Shown here piece after piece: positions 7,019-16,232 of a stretch of DNA of 36,214 bases (position 1 is its first letter; each line of letters opens with the position of its first letter). A model generated the notes under the pieces. The model saw only the letters and a list, made by a program, of their open reading frames with translations. It was not told the DNA's origin and made no database searches. The position numbers and the translations under genes were made by a program. The DNA lies in NCBI GenBank assembly GCA_902635845.1, contig CACPPK010000013.1, forward strand, positions 1 through 36,214. Reading direction: 5' to 3'. Origin of the DNA: an uncultured Pelagibacteraceae bacterium. Its GTDB lineage: Bacteria > Pseudomonadota > Alphaproteobacteria > Pelagibacterales > Pelagibacteraceae.

Positions 7019-7630
7019 TTGATTGAAGAGCTCATAATTTTAACCAATATAATTTTTATCACAATTATATTAACAGCAGATAATGCGGTAATAGTTGGGT
7101 CTATTGCTTCAAATTTTGTTCCAAAAAATAGAAAACAAATAATTCTTTGGGGTGTAATTGGAGCCTTTGTTTTTAAAATTTTTTTTGCGATTTTCGCGAC
7201 TTTTTTATTTGAATTTTATTTTATAAAAATTTTGGGTGGTTTATTATTAATTTGGATTGTAAATGATTTAAGGAAAGATTTACTAGATATTAAAAAAGTA
7301 AAACCCACTACTAAAAAAGGGAAAGAGCCTTCATACATTAGTAGCATTGGAAAAGTTTTATTTGCAGATATCATGATTAGTTTTGATAATGTCATTGGTG
7401 TAGTTGCAGCAGCAAAAGGGTATTTTGGATTTATGATATTTGGACTGATGTTATCAGTAGTTTTAACCGGAGCTTTAGCAACATATATGGCTAATTATAT
7501 ACAAAGACATATTTGGATAGCTTATATAGGATTAGTATTTATCTTAATCGTTGGTCTGCAATTAGTAATTGGTGGATTGGTTGATCTTGAAATATTAAAT
7601 ATTAATGAAGAATTTAAAAAATACTTTTAA
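7019..7630 (+). CDS. TerC-family integral membrane protein (YjbE-type)
   Basis: A 203-residue membrane protein with the two family signatures: ILTADNAVIVGSIASNF in the first helices and ADIMISFDNVIGVVAAAKG in the middle. The acidic residues in these helices are the conserved TerC marks. TerC-family proteins are linked to manganese or other metal export and, in some bacteria, to loading of exported metalloenzymes. The start is a TTG; no ATG lies nearby and the family alignment begins here. The stop at 7630 directly abuts the panB stop on the other strand. The family assignment is firm, the exact substrate is not. Confidence 0.82.
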   Translation: MIEELIILTNIIFITIILTADNAVIVGSIASNFVPKNRKQIILWGVIGAFVFKIFFAIFATFLFEFYFIKILGGLLLIWIVNDLRKDLLDIKKVKPTTKKGKEPSYISSIGKVLFADIMISFDNVIGVVAAAKGYFGFMIFGLMLSVVLTGALATYMANYIQRHIWIAYIGLVFILIVGLQLVIGGLVDLEILNINEEFKKYF

Positions 7631-8404
7631 CTAAAAAGAATTTTTTTTATTAGGAAATTTAATTTTTCTAACCTCTTTTGAATAATTTGAAACAGCTTTA
7701 GAAATATCATTTCTAATATTGGCATATTTTTTTACAAATTTGTAATTCGTTGGATTTAATCCAATTAAATCATCAACTACTAATATTTGACCATCGCAAT
7801 ATTTAGAAGCTCCAATCCCTATTGTTGGCACTGTAATATTTTTAGTAACAAGTTTTGCTAAAGAAGTCTTAACACATTCTAAAACAATAGAAAATACTCC
7901 AGCTTTTTCTAACAATTGCGAGTCTCTTAGGATGTGATCTCTCTCTAGCTTTTTTTTGCCTTTAAATTTAAAAGTTTTATCTGACTGAGGAAGTAGCCCT
8001 AAATGGCCCATAACTGGAATTTTGTTTTTAACTAAAGATTTGATTATTTCATAAAATTTTTTTCCACCTTCTAATTTTACACCGTCACATTTTGTTTTTT
8101 TCATTATTTGTTTTGCATTTTTCACTGCTTCTTTAGGATTTCGATAGGTGTTATGTGGCATATCAACAATCATTAAACTTTTTTTTATACCCATTCTCAC
8201 ACTTTTAGAATGTTCAATCATAGTATTCAAAGTAACTTCTCTCGTAGATTTATAATTATACAAAACAGATCCAAGAGAATCTCCAACAAGAATAATATCA
8301 CAATGATTATCTAAAATTGATGCAACGTTTTTTGAGTAAGCGGTTAAACTTACAATTTTTTGTTTATTTTTTTTTTTAATTAAATCTGAAATTTTTTTTT
8401 TCAT
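7631..8404 (-). CDS. panB: 3-methyl-2-oxobutanoate hydroxymethyltransferase
   Basis: A 257-residue PanB, the first step of pantothenate synthesis (alpha-ketoisovalerate plus 5,10-methylene-THF gives ketopantoate). Conserved blocks are IILVGDSLGSVLYNYKST with the metal-binding aspartate, VDMPHNTYRNP, VKLEGG, IPVMGHLGLLPQS, FSIVLECV with the catalytic glutamate, and TIGIGASKYCDGQILVVDD. The protein is lysine-rich and near the short end of the family's length. It is the last gene of the long minus-strand run and follows the VOC gene by 4 bases. panC is not in the window. Confidence 0.93.
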   Translation of the reverse strand: MKKKISDLIKKKNKQKIVSLTAYSKNVASILDNHCDIILVGDSLGSVLYNYKSTREVTLNTMIEHSKSVRMGIKKSLMIVDMPHNTYRNPKEAVKNAKQIMKKTKCDGVKLEGGKKFYEIIKSLVKNKIPVMGHLGLLPQSDKTFKFKGKKKLERDHILRDSQLLEKAGVFSIVLECVKTSLAKLVTKNITVPTIGIGASKYCDGQILVVDDLIGLNPTNYKFVKKYANIRNDISKAVSNYSKEVRKIKFPNKKNSF

Positions 8405-8408
8405 GGAC

Positions 8409-8828
8409 TTACCAAGAGCCGGTATTTTCCATAGAAGCCCAAGGTTCTTTAGGTTCTAAATTTCCTTCTTGGAGAATTTCAATTGAAATTTTGTCTGGTG
8501 ATCTAACAAAAGCCATATGGCCATCTCTTGGAGGTCTATTAATAGTATAACCCATATCCATTAATCTTTGGCAAGTTTCATAAATATTATCTACTCTATA
8601 GGCAAGATGACCAAAATTTCTTGAACCTTCTCCAAGCTCATCACCATCCCAATTATATGTTAATTCTATTTCTGCTTTTTCATCATATGGTGCTGCAAGA
8701 AAAATTAATGTAAATCTTCCTTTTTCATTTTCCATTCTTCTTGTTTCTTTTAAACCAAGCCCATCGCAGAAAAACCTTAGAGACTCCTCCACGTTTTTAA
8801 CTCTAATCATTGTATGTAAATATTTCAT
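8409..8828 (-). CDS. Glyoxalase I-like VOC protein
   Basis: A 139-residue protein with two beta-alpha-beta-beta-beta units of the vicinal-oxygen-chelate fold. The N-terminal YLHTMIRVKNVEESLRFFCD, the central AEIELTYNWD, then NFGHLAYRVDNIYE and the C-terminal SIEILQEG place the H, E, H and E metal ligands as in lactoylglutathione lyase. The best guess is methylglyoxal detoxification (gloA-like), but VOC proteins are functionally broad. It lies between guaA and panB in the same direction. Confidence 0.8.
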   Translation of the reverse strand: MKYLHTMIRVKNVEESLRFFCDGLGLKETRRMENEKGRFTLIFLAAPYDEKAEIELTYNWDGDELGEGSRNFGHLAYRVDNIYETCQRLMDMGYTINRPPRDGHMAFVRSPDKISIEILQEGNLEPKEPWASMENTGSW

Positions 8829-8850
8829 AATGTTAATTTATAATTAAAAA

Positions 8851-10413
8851 CTACTCTAATTCAATAGTGCTAGGTGGTTTTGAAGTAATATCATACACTA
8901 CCCTATTTATACCTCTTATACTGTTAACTATTTTATTTGAAATAGTTTGCATAAAAGACTTTTTAAATTCGTAATAATCAGCTGTCATTCCATCTTCAGA
9001 TGTAATTGCTCTTAATAAACATAAGTATTCATAAGTACGATTGTCTCCCATAACACCCACTGTTTTTACTGGAAGTAATGCTGCATAGGCTTGCCAAATC
9101 TTATGATAAAGACCGTGATCTTTTAAGGCTTGAATAAAATAATAATCAGCTTCTTTTAAAATTTTAATTTTTTCATTAGTTATAATACCTGGCATTCGAA
9201 TTGCTAAGCCTGGTCCAGGAAAAGGATGTCTTGAAATAATTTCTTTTCTTAAATTTAACTCTAATCCTAATTTTCTTACCTCATCCTTAAATAAGAATTT
9301 TAGTGGTTCTACTAATTTTAAATTCATTTTTTTTGGTAGACCGCCAACATTATGATGTGATTTTATTTTAGACGTTTGACTACCAGTAACTGATTTACTT
9401 TCAATTAAGTCTGGATAGAGAGTTCCTTGAGCTAAAAATTTAACATTTTTGATTTTCTTAGCATACCGCTCAAATATTTTAATAAATAAATTACCGATTA
9501 TTTTTCTTTTTTTCTCAGGATCAGAGACATTTCTTAATTTTTTTAAGAATTCTTTTTCAGCATTTACATAAATTAAATTCATTTTTAAACGCTTCTTAAA
9601 AGTTTGAACTACTTGCACTTCCTCATTTTTTCTTAAAAGGCCTGTATTTACAAAAATACAATAAAGTTTTTTACCGATAGCTTTATTAAGTAATTGAGCA
9701 ACTACACTACTATCTACACCTCCTGATAAAGCGCAAATAACTTTGTTGTTTCCAACTTGTGTTCTAACATCTTTAATAAGCTGGTTTTTTTGATCCCTAG
9801 AGGACCAATTTTTTTTAATTTTACAAATTAAAAAAATGAAATTACTTATTAATTTCTTTCCATTCTCTGTATGAGTTACCTCTGGGTGAAATTGTACTCC
9901 ATAATATTTTTTTATTTTATTTTCAACAATTGCAAATTTTGAATTAGTGCTTGATGCTACAACTTTAAAATTCTTAGGAAGTTTTGAAACTTGATCGGCA
10001 TGACTCATCCAAACTTGTTTAGATTTTTTATTTCCAAAAAAGTTAGTTGTTAAAGGACTGTTATTCTTTTTATAAACATTAGCTAGGCCAAATTCTCTAT
10101 GTTTAGATTGTTTTACTCTTCCACCATTAAGTTTTGATAAAATTTGATGCCCAAAACATATTCCAAGAACTGGTACACTAAGTTGTAGAATTTTTTTATC
10201 GAATGAGTACTTGTTTATTTGATAAACGTTTAATGGACCGCCGGATAATACTATTCCTTTAATACTGTTATTTATGTCTTTTAATTTTATTTTTTTGTGA
10301 CTAACTATTTCTGAAAACACACCTAATTCTCTTACCCTTCTTGCAATTAATTGAGTAAATTGTGAACCAAAATCTATTATTAAGATTTTATTAAGATTTT
10401 GATCAAGACTCAT
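8851..10413 (-). CDS. guaA: GMP synthase (glutamine-hydrolysing)
   Basis: A 520-residue, full-length GuaA. The N-terminal class I glutamine amidotransferase domain has [15 protein letters not shown], the nucleophile in VLGICFGHQ (C86) and the H/E pair in [13 protein letters not shown]. The ATP-pyrophosphatase domain has the P-loop [11 protein letters not shown]. The C-terminal dimerisation domain ends [18 protein letters not shown], the canonical finish. It converts XMP to GMP. Its ATG overlaps the 3' end of the preceding TPR gene by 11 bases, and guaB lies just upstream, so the two GMP steps form an operon interrupted only by the small TPR gene. Confidence 0.97.
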   Translation of the reverse strand: MSLDQNLNKILIIDFGSQFTQLIARRVRELGVFSEIVSHKKIKLKDINNSIKGIVLSGGPLNVYQINKYSFDKKILQLSVPVLGICFGHQILSKLNGGRVKQSKHREFGLANVYKKNNSPLTTNFFGNKKSKQVWMSHADQVSKLPKNFKVVASSTNSKFAIVENKIKKYYGVQFHPEVTHTENGKKLISNFIFLICKIKKNWSSRDQKNQLIKDVRTQVGNNKVICALSGGVDSSVVAQLLNKAIGKKLYCIFVNTGLLRKNEEVQVVQTFKKRLKMNLIYVNAEKEFLKKLRNVSDPEKKRKIIGNLFIKIFERYAKKIKNVKFLAQGTLYPDLIESKSVTGSQTSKIKSHHNVGGLPKKMNLKLVEPLKFLFKDEVRKLGLELNLRKEIISRHPFPGPGLAIRMPGIITNEKIKILKEADYYFIQALKDHGLYHKIWQAYAALLPVKTVGVMGDNRTYEYLCLLRAITSEDGMTADYYEFKKSFMQTISNKIVNSIRGINRVVYDITSKPPSTIELE

Positions 10414-10843
10414 TATTTTCAGGTTCTATATTTTTTAATGACTCTTGAATATCTTTGTTTTCATCACATAAATTTTTACAAACCTTTACAAACTTATCTG
10501 AAAGATCTTTGACTTTTTCATAATTAGATTTTTCTAAAGCAATTTTCATTAACATTAATAAAGCCTCTTCGTTATCAGGCTCAATTAAAAGTGTTGTTTC
10601 TAAATTGTATTCTTCTTTTCTTTGATTTTCTTCTTGGTTATAAATTTTTGCTAAATATAAGTACGAACTTGCATCTTTTGGATTAAAAACAATATTTCTT
10701 TCAAATAAAAAACGCGCATCTTCATATTTTTCTTTTTTAAACAATTCTAAAGCTTCATTAAAAAAATTTTCTTTACTAAAAGACGTGCTGTTAAAAGAAG
10801 CTGTTAAAAGTATTAATCCTATTAATTTAAAAAATTTGCTCAT
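10403..10843 (-). CDS. Exported TPR-type protein between guaB and guaA
   Basis: A 146-residue protein with a hydrophobic signal-like N-terminus ([18 protein letters not shown]) and at least two TPR-like helical pairs: [20 protein letters not shown], then [20 protein letters not shown] and [27 protein letters not shown] pair of cysteines lies near the C-terminus, a feature shared with the TPR protein at 3607-4098. The ATG overlaps the guaB stop (TAATG) and its own end overlaps guaA by 11 bases. It is translationally embedded in the guanine operon, although the protein appears to be periplasmic. Its function is unknown. Confidence 0.72.
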   Translation of the reverse strand: MSKFFKLIGLILLTASFNSTSFSKENFFNEALELFKKEKYEDARFLFERNIVFNPKDASSYLYLAKIYNQEENQRKEEYNLETTLLIEPDNEEALLMLMKIALEKSNYEKVKDLSDKFVKVCKNLCDENKDIQESLKNIEPENNES

Positions 10844-11919
10844 TAATATTTACTATCGTTTTTTACCACATCTACATTATGAACCATACTTTCATAAAAT
10901 CCAGCTTTTGTAATTTTCACAAATTGTGGTTTGTTTCTTAATTTAATGATTGTTTTTGATCCAAGATAACCCATTGAAGATTTCAATCCACCAATTAATT
11001 TATAAATAATACTCGCAACATCTCCTTTATATTTTACAAAACCTTCAACACCCTCTGGCACATATTTTGAGGAGTCTTTTTGTTTTTTTTGAAAGTATCT
11101 ATCAGCTGACCCTTTGTTCATAGCTCCAACAGACCCCATGCCTCTAAAACTTTTGAAAAGCTGTCCATTTTTTTTAATTAATTTCCCTGGTGTTTCGTTT
11201 GTACCTGCAAATAACGAACCGATCATCACAGCATCAGCTCCTGCAGCAAAAGCTTTTGCTAAATCACCAGAATATTTTATTCCACCATCTGAAATTATTT
11301 TAACATTTTTATTTTTTAAACCACTTCTTACAGCTAAAATTGCGCTTAATTGAGGAACTCCTATTCCAGCAACCAGTCTTGTTGTACAAATAGAACCTGG
11401 TCCAATACCAATTTTAATTATATCTACTCCTAACTTTATTAGGAATTTTGCAGCTTCAGGTGTAGCAATATTTCCCGCACATAAAGCAATTTTGTTAGTT
11501 TTTATTTTTTTAATATATTTAATTATTTCGGCAACTTTCTTTGTATGGCCATGTGCTGTGTCTACTACGATTAAATCTACACCTTCTTTAATTATTTCTT
11601 TAGCTCTAATAAATTCATTCGATGCTGCACCTACAGCTGCTCCAACAATTAGTTTTTGTTTTTTTACTTTTTTTATCTCTGATAATTGTGTTTTTATATC
11701 AAGGTTTCTGTGAATTACCCCAATACCACCAGCCTTAGCTATAGCTATTGCCATTCTGCTCTCTGTGACAGTATCCATTGCAGATGATAAAAGTGGAATT
11801 TTAAGTTTCAAATGCTTTGTTAAAGATACACTAGTGTCTGCATCAGAAGGTAATATTTCTGAATACTTTGGGGCTAATGTAACATCATCAAAGGTAAGTG
11901 CTTCTTTTATGGGAACCAT
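10843..11919 (-). CDS. guaB: IMP dehydrogenase lacking the CBS (Bateman) domain
   Basis: A 358-residue protein aligning end to end with the catalytic barrel of IMP dehydrogenase: [28 protein letters not shown], the catalytic loop [19 protein letters not shown] (C178), SDGGI (about 210-214), the flap [19 protein letters not shown] with the R-Y pair, and a C-terminus [12 protein letters not shown]. Normal bacterial GuaB is about 490 residues, with two CBS repeats inserted after the IHRN element. Here that insert is missing, and residues 71-90 run straight from RNLDIKTQL into [12 protein letters not shown] reductase also lacks CBS domains, but the VAGIGVPQ loop, the RY flap and the guaA neighbour favour IMPDH. 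It makes XMP from IMP with NAD. Loss of the module predicts loss of ATP/GTP allosteric control. Confidence 0.93.
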   Translation of the reverse strand: MVPIKEALTFDDVTLAPKYSEILPSDADTSVSLTKHLKLKIPLLSSAMDTVTESRMAIAIAKAGGIGVIHRNLDIKTQLSEIKKVKKQKLIVGAAVGAASNEFIRAKEIIKEGVDLIVVDTAHGHTKKVAEIIKYIKKIKTNKIALCAGNIATPEAAKFLIKLGVDIIKIGIGPGSICTTRLVAGIGVPQLSAILAVRSGLKNKNVKIISDGGIKYSGDLAKAFAAGADAVMIGSLFAGTNETPGKLIKKNGQLFKSFRGMGSVGAMNKGSADRYFQKKQKDSSKYVPEGVEGFVKYKGDVASIIYKLIGGLKSSMGYLGSKTIIKLRNKPQFVKITKAGFYESMVHNVDVVKNDSKY

Positions 11920-11956
11920 AATATTTTATATACGATTCCTTTTAAATTAAAAGTCT

Positions 11957-12568
11957 CTATCGGATTTTTCTACAAATTATAAAACTTTCTTTTGAATCTT
12001 TTCTGCTAGATTTTGGTTTAAAAACCTTAACTTCTTTAAAATATTTTTTTCCCTCTGCGACGATTTCGTTAAATGTTCCTCCCATAAAAATTTTTGAAAT
12101 AAAATATCCATTTTCTTTCATTAAATCTTTAGCAAAAAACATTGCCTCTTTACACAGTTCTCCAGTTTGTATTGAATCTATATTTTTAATACCAGTTGTA
12201 TCTACGGCCATATCAGACATTACGACATCAACTTTGCCATTTATATTTTTTTTAATTTCTTCTTGAGTTTTTTCTTCAGTAAAATCTCCTTGAATTTGAA
12301 CACTATTACCTATGGGCTCCATTTTTTTTAAATCTATCGATATCAATTTTCCGCTTTTAGCTGCTTTAAGAGCATATTGCGACCAGCTTCCTGGGGCTGC
12401 ACCAATATCAATTACCGATAATCCACCTTTAAAAATTTTAAATTTTTCATCAATTTCAATTAATTTGTAAGCTGATCTAGCGCGATACCCGTCCACTTTG
12501 GACTGTCTTACATAGATATCTCTACGCTGTTTATTTACCCAGTTCTTGGAGATTTTATTTTTTTTCAA
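11957..12568 (-). CDS. rlmE: 23S rRNA 2'-O-methyltransferase (FtsJ family)
   Basis: A 203-residue RlmE. It has the basic N-terminus and the block YRARSAYKLIEIDEKF, the SAM-binding VIDIGAAPGSWSQYAL, then VDVVMSDMAVDTTGI, GYFISKIFMGG and FKPKSSRKDSKESFIICR. These include the K-D-K-E catalytic set of 2'-O-methyltransferases. It methylates the 23S rRNA A-loop uridine. The gene lies directly after the glycosyltransferase in the same direction, and a 37-base gap separates it from guaB. Confidence 0.93.
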   Translation of the reverse strand: MKKNKISKNWVNKQRRDIYVRQSKVDGYRARSAYKLIEIDEKFKIFKGGLSVIDIGAAPGSWSQYALKAAKSGKLISIDLKKMEPIGNSVQIQGDFTEEKTQEEIKKNINGKVDVVMSDMAVDTTGIKNIDSIQTGELCKEAMFFAKDLMKENGYFISKIFMGGTFNEIVAEGKKYFKEVKVFKPKSSRKDSKESFIICRKIR

Positions 12569-13480
12569 TTAGTTATTAAATCTTAAACTTTTATTTAAAA
12601 TTTTACCTGTGAGAGTTTGAATATCTATTTTAATATTCTTGTTTAATCTCATATCTTCGTTATCTTTCCAGATACCAGCAGCTAAATGCATAATTCCAAT
12701 TTTATAATTAGGTAAATAAGGCTCTACCCATGTATCTTTATCCTCATCAAACTTTGGCAAAAGATTACTAGTAATCCAATTACAGTTTAAAGGAAGAAAT
12801 TCAGTTTTGACGTTATCAACATAAACTGACATATTCATCGCTAATTGTTCAGAGCCAAATATTTCTCCGCCTTTAAGTGTTTGCTTTAAGTTTTCCTGCC
12901 ATGAATTCCAACACATTGAATTTTTTTCTAATGAAAAAACACCAATATTAATATGAGGAGCAAAGGCTAACTTTCTAGCTTTTTCTAAACTAATATTAGA
13001 TTTCATTGCGTGTTTAAAATTTTGAGATTTAATAATTGCTAGTTTTCCAAATAACCAACTTACTCTGGAAGTAATCTTATAGCCTGGTCCGATAGTTTGT
13101 GTAATTCCTAATTTATCATTTTCACACGCTTTAAAATAAAGCTCAACAGATTGCCAATCATTGACCCAAGCATCACAATCGATCCATAAATATTTTTCAT
13201 AGCTTGGAAAATATTTGGGTAAAAAAGCCCTGGATACTTGGCTCTTTAACCATTCACGCCCTTTGATTTTACTATCTGGAACTTTTATATCCCATTCTGC
13301 TGCTTTTATTTCATCTACTTTTGATGATAATTCTGTCTTTTGATCCTCTGATAGACCAGCATCCAAAATACATATTGCAACTTCAGAGCTCTCTTTAAAT
13401 CTTTTTACAGAGTCTATTAACTCATTTAATAAAGGGAAATAATTTGAATCAGCTAATGATACGATAACATTTTTTTTCAT
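12569..13480 (-). CDS. GT-A-fold glycosyltransferase (GT8-like)
   Basis: About 303 residues from the ATG at 13480. The gene overlaps the pssA stop as TGATG; a GTG one codon upstream is the alternative start. N-terminal NVIVSLADSNYFPLLNELIDSV resembles the nucleotide-sugar binding strand of family 8-like transferases. Around residue 98 LWIDCDAWVND supplies a DxD-type metal motif (D101, D103). Later blocks include INIGVFSLEKN and EIFGSEQLAMN, and IGIMHLAAGIWKD supplies a C-terminal histidine. There is no signal peptide or membrane segment, so it acts in the cytoplasm. Its place in the psd-pssA run suggests glycosylation of a lipid or envelope precursor. Donor and acceptor are unknown. Confidence 0.72.
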   Translation of the reverse strand: MKKNVIVSLADSNYFPLLNELIDSVKRFKESSEVAICILDAGLSEDQKTELSSKVDEIKAAEWDIKVPDSKIKGREWLKSQVSRAFLPKYFPSYEKYLWIDCDAWVNDWQSVELYFKACENDKLGITQTIGPGYKITSRVSWLFGKLAIIKSQNFKHAMKSNISLEKARKLAFAPHINIGVFSLEKNSMCWNSWQENLKQTLKGGEIFGSEQLAMNMSVYVDNVKTEFLPLNCNWITSNLLPKFDEDKDTWVEPYLPNYKIGIMHLAAGIWKDNEDMRLNKNIKIDIQTLTGKILNKSLRFNN

Positions 13481-14289
13481 CACAAAATATCTTCAAGATC
13501 ATCATCTTCATCTTTGTAATTCTGATCTTCGTTTTGTTTTTTTAATTTTTGATAATGAAAAAAACTAATTGGAAGCATACCTAAGTATATAATTGCACTA
13601 ATAGATATAACGTTAAATGGATATATTAAAAGTAATCCAAAAAATAAAACTATTCCAAACAAAAGAAAAATAGTTGCTTTTCTTTGAATTACGATTTTTT
13701 TAAAAGAATAACTTGGAAATTTACTGATGAGTAATAAAGATGTTACAATAAAAAAAATTGGAACAACAATATCATAATTTATCTTTATAAAATCAAAGCT
13801 CGTAAGACTAAATATCAATGGAGTTAAAACTAAAATACCTCCCGCAGGTGATGGAACTCCTTCAAAAAAATTATCTCTCCAAGAAGGTGCTTGACCCGTA
13901 TTTACGTTGAAACGAGCTAAACGTAATGCAACACAAATTACATATATTAAACATAACAACCATCCAAATCTTCCTAATGTATTTAGTTTCCAGAAATACA
14001 TAATAAATGCTGGAGCTACTCCAAAACTTATCATGTCTGTAAGAGAGTCTAACTCCTTGCCAACTTTTGATGTGCCTTTAATTAGTCTAGCAATTCTTCC
14101 ATCTAATCCATCAATAAGAGCAGCAAACATAATTGCAATAATTGCAAATTCAAATTTTCCATCCAATGCAAATCTGATTGATGATAAACCTATACAAACT
14201 CCAATAAGAGTTAGCATGTTAGGTAAAATCACTCTTGCGTTAGTTTTTTTATCTGTAACAATTTTTAAATTGTTTTTTGGCTGTTCCAT
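13480..14289 (-). CDS. pssA: CDP-diacylglycerol-serine O-phosphatidyltransferase
   Basis: A 269-residue membrane protein of the CDP-alcohol phosphatidyltransferase family. The complete motif D-x2-D-G-x2-A-R-x8-G-x3-D-x3-D is visible, with D60, D63, G64, A67, R68, G77, D81 and D85. Later segments are hydrophobic and the C-terminus is acidic (KDEDDDLED). Together with the adjacent psd (gap of 3 bases) it makes phosphatidylserine and then phosphatidylethanolamine, so the serine enzyme is the best call rather than PgsA. The VPSPAGG element in the middle is typical of type II PssA. Confidence 0.93.
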   Translation of the reverse strand: MEQPKNNLKIVTDKKTNARVILPNMLTLIGVCIGLSSIRFALDGKFEFAIIAIMFAALIDGLDGRIARLIKGTSKVGKELDSLTDMISFGVAPAFIMYFWKLNTLGRFGWLLCLIYVICVALRLARFNVNTGQAPSWRDNFFEGVPSPAGGILVLTPLIFSLTSFDFIKINYDIVVPIFFIVTSLLLISKFPSYSFKKIVIQRKATIFLLFGIVLFFGLLLIYPFNVISISAIIYLGMLPISFFHYQKLKKQNEDQNYKDEDDDLEDIL

Positions 14290-14292
14290 AAA

Positions 14293-14940
14293 TTAATTTT
14301 TAGCCAGTAGTGTTTCTCCTGAAATTGCTGTTTGACCAACTTTTACTAGTGGTTCATAATTTTCATAGTAAACGTCTGCTCTACTACCAAATCTAATCAT
14401 TCCAATTCTATCACCTTGACGCAACTCTTGGTTTTTATTTGTTTCGCAAACTATTCTTCTTGCGACTAACCCTGCAATTTGAACGACTACAATATCATTC
14501 CCATGTTTATCTTTAATTTTATAATAATTTCTCTCATTGTCTTCGCTTGCTTTATCGAAAGATGCATTTAAAAATTTACCTGGTTTATATAAAATATCTT
14601 CAACAATACCTGAACACGGTGTTCTATTTACATGACAATCAAAGACGTTCATAAAAATACTTATTTTTTTAAATTTTTTATTCTCTAGTCCAAGTTCTTT
14701 TGGTCCATCCACTTCTTCAACTTTAATCACTTCTCCATCTGCAGGACTAACTAGATAGCTATCATCGCCTATAATTGTTCTCTCTGGATCTCTAAAAAAA
14801 TAATAAACCCAGACAGTTAGTAAAATTCCTATTAATCCTAAAAAATTATTAATAATTAAAAAAATGATAGTTATGAATACAGCTATTACTATAAACTTGT
14901 ATCCTTCGGTGTGAATTTTTGGAAATATCTTACTAAACAT
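14293..14940 (-). CDS. psd: Phosphatidylserine decarboxylase proenzyme (short archaeal-like type)
   Basis: A 215-residue Psd of the short family. It has N-terminal membrane segments, then VSPADGEV, ISIFMNVFDCHVNRTPCSG with the conserved histidines, and AGLVARRIVC. The self-cleavage site is MIRFGSRADVY (G185-S186), where the serine becomes the pyruvoyl group. It decarboxylates phosphatidylserine to phosphatidylethanolamine. As the first gene of the minus-strand run it shares a 76-base divergent region with icd. Confidence 0.95.
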   Translation of the reverse strand: MFSKIFPKIHTEGYKFIVIAVFITIIFLIINNFLGLIGILLTVWVYYFFRDPERTIIGDDSYLVSPADGEVIKVEEVDGPKELGLENKKFKKISIFMNVFDCHVNRTPCSGIVEDILYKPGKFLNASFDKASEDNERNYYKIKDKHGNDIVVVQIAGLVARRIVCETNKNQELRQGDRIGMIRFGSRADVYYENYEPLVKVGQTAISGETLLAKN

Positions 14941-14950
14941 ATTCTTCTAT

Positions 14951-14980
14951 TTGCTAATTTTCGATTAATATGTATATAAA
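14951..14980 (+). promoter_or_regulatory. Candidate icd promoter
   Basis: TTGCTA at 14951-14956 and TATAAA at 14975-14980 are separated by 18 bases and would start transcription near 14987, about 30 bases before the icd ATG at 15017. The region is so AT-rich that chance matches are likely, so this is only a candidate. Confidence 0.33.
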
Positions 14981-15016
14981 ATGATCAAATTCAATTAATA
15001 AGATAATTTTTATTTA

Positions 15017-16232
15017 ATGAGCAAAATCAAGGTAAAAAAACCCAGTTGTAGAGCTGGATGGCGATGAAATGACTCGTATTATATGGGAGTTCATCAAAAA
15101 TAAATTAATACTCCCTTATATAGATCTTGGTATCGAGTATTACGATTTAGGCATGAAAAGCAGAGACAATACTGATGATCAGATCACCATCGATTCTGCA
15201 AATGCAATCAAAAAAATTGGTGTAGGAGTAAAGTGTGCAACAATTACCCCTGATGAAGCAAGAGTAGAAGAATTTGATTTAAAAAAAATGTGGAGATCTC
15301 CTAACGGAACTATAAGAAATATAATTGGAGGAACAGTATTTAGAGAACCAATTATTTGTAAAAATATTCCAAAACTTGTTCCCTCTTGGACTGATCCAGT
15401 GATTATTGGAAGACATGCGTTTGGTGACCAATATAGAGCAACAGATTTTAAAGTTCCTGGAAAAGGAAAAATGGAAGTGAAGTGGACATCAGAAGATGGA
15501 AAAGATGAAATTAAATATGAGGTATTTAATTTTACAGGTCCTGGTGTGGCTTTATCAATGTACAATTTAGATAAGTCTATTGAAGACTTTGCAAGATCTT
15601 GTTTCAGTTATGGCTTAATTAAAAAATGGCCAGTTTATATGTCTACAAAAAATACAATTCTAAAACAATACGATGGAAGATTTAAAGATATTTTCCAAGA
15701 AATATTTGACAAAGAATATAAGAGTGAATTTGAAAAAAATAATTTAACTTACGAACACAGGTTAATTGATGACATGGTTGCATGTGCAATGAAGTGGAGT
15801 GGAAAATATATTTGGGCTTGTAAAAATTATGATGGAGATGTGCAATCAGATACTATGGCTCAAGGTTATGGATCTTTAGGTTTAATGACAAGTACGCTGT
15901 TAACTCCAGATGGAAAAGTAATGGAAGCAGAAGCTGCACACGGAACAGTAACTAGACATTACAGAATGCATCAACAAGGAAAAGAAACTTCAACCAACCC
16001 TATCGCATCAATCTTTGCATGGACAAGAGGATTATCTCATAGAGGTAAATTAGATGGTAATGATGAACTTATTAAATTTGCACAAACTTTAGAAAAAGTT
16101 TGTATTGAATGTGTGGAAAGTGGATCAATGACAAAAGATTTAGCAATTCTTGTTGGTCCAAATAGTAAATTCTTAACTACTAATCAATTTTTGGAAGAAA
16201 TTGATGGTAATTTAAAAAAGAAATTAAACTAA
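15017..16232 (+). CDS. icd: Isocitrate dehydrogenase (NADP), with a frameshift after codon 7
   Basis: The uninterrupted frame gives 387 residues from an internal ATG at 15069 ([13 protein letters not shown]). Codons just upstream in that frame read PVVELDGDE, exactly the family's N-terminus, but they meet a TAA at 15033-15035. An ATG at 15017 reads MSKIKVK and then leaves frame in an A-run of seven at 15034-15040. Removing one A restores [20 protein letters not shown] and a 404-residue protein, the usual length. Downstream blocks are intact: [50 protein letters not shown] and [11 protein letters not shown]. It oxidises isocitrate to 2-oxoglutarate in the TCA cycle. Either the sequence has a homopolymer error or slippage is needed. 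The 3' end overlaps alaS by 9 bases. Confidence 0.9.

Noticed and set aside
10843..11919. GMP reductase (guaC) instead of IMP dehydrogenase
   Set aside because: The length fits, but the catalytic loop continues VAGIGVPQ, the flap has the R-Y pair, and the C-terminus matches GuaB; guaA is adjacent.
13907..14296. Plus-strand frame of 129 codons inside pssA
   Set aside because: Shadow of pssA; no ribosome site and no recognisable protein.
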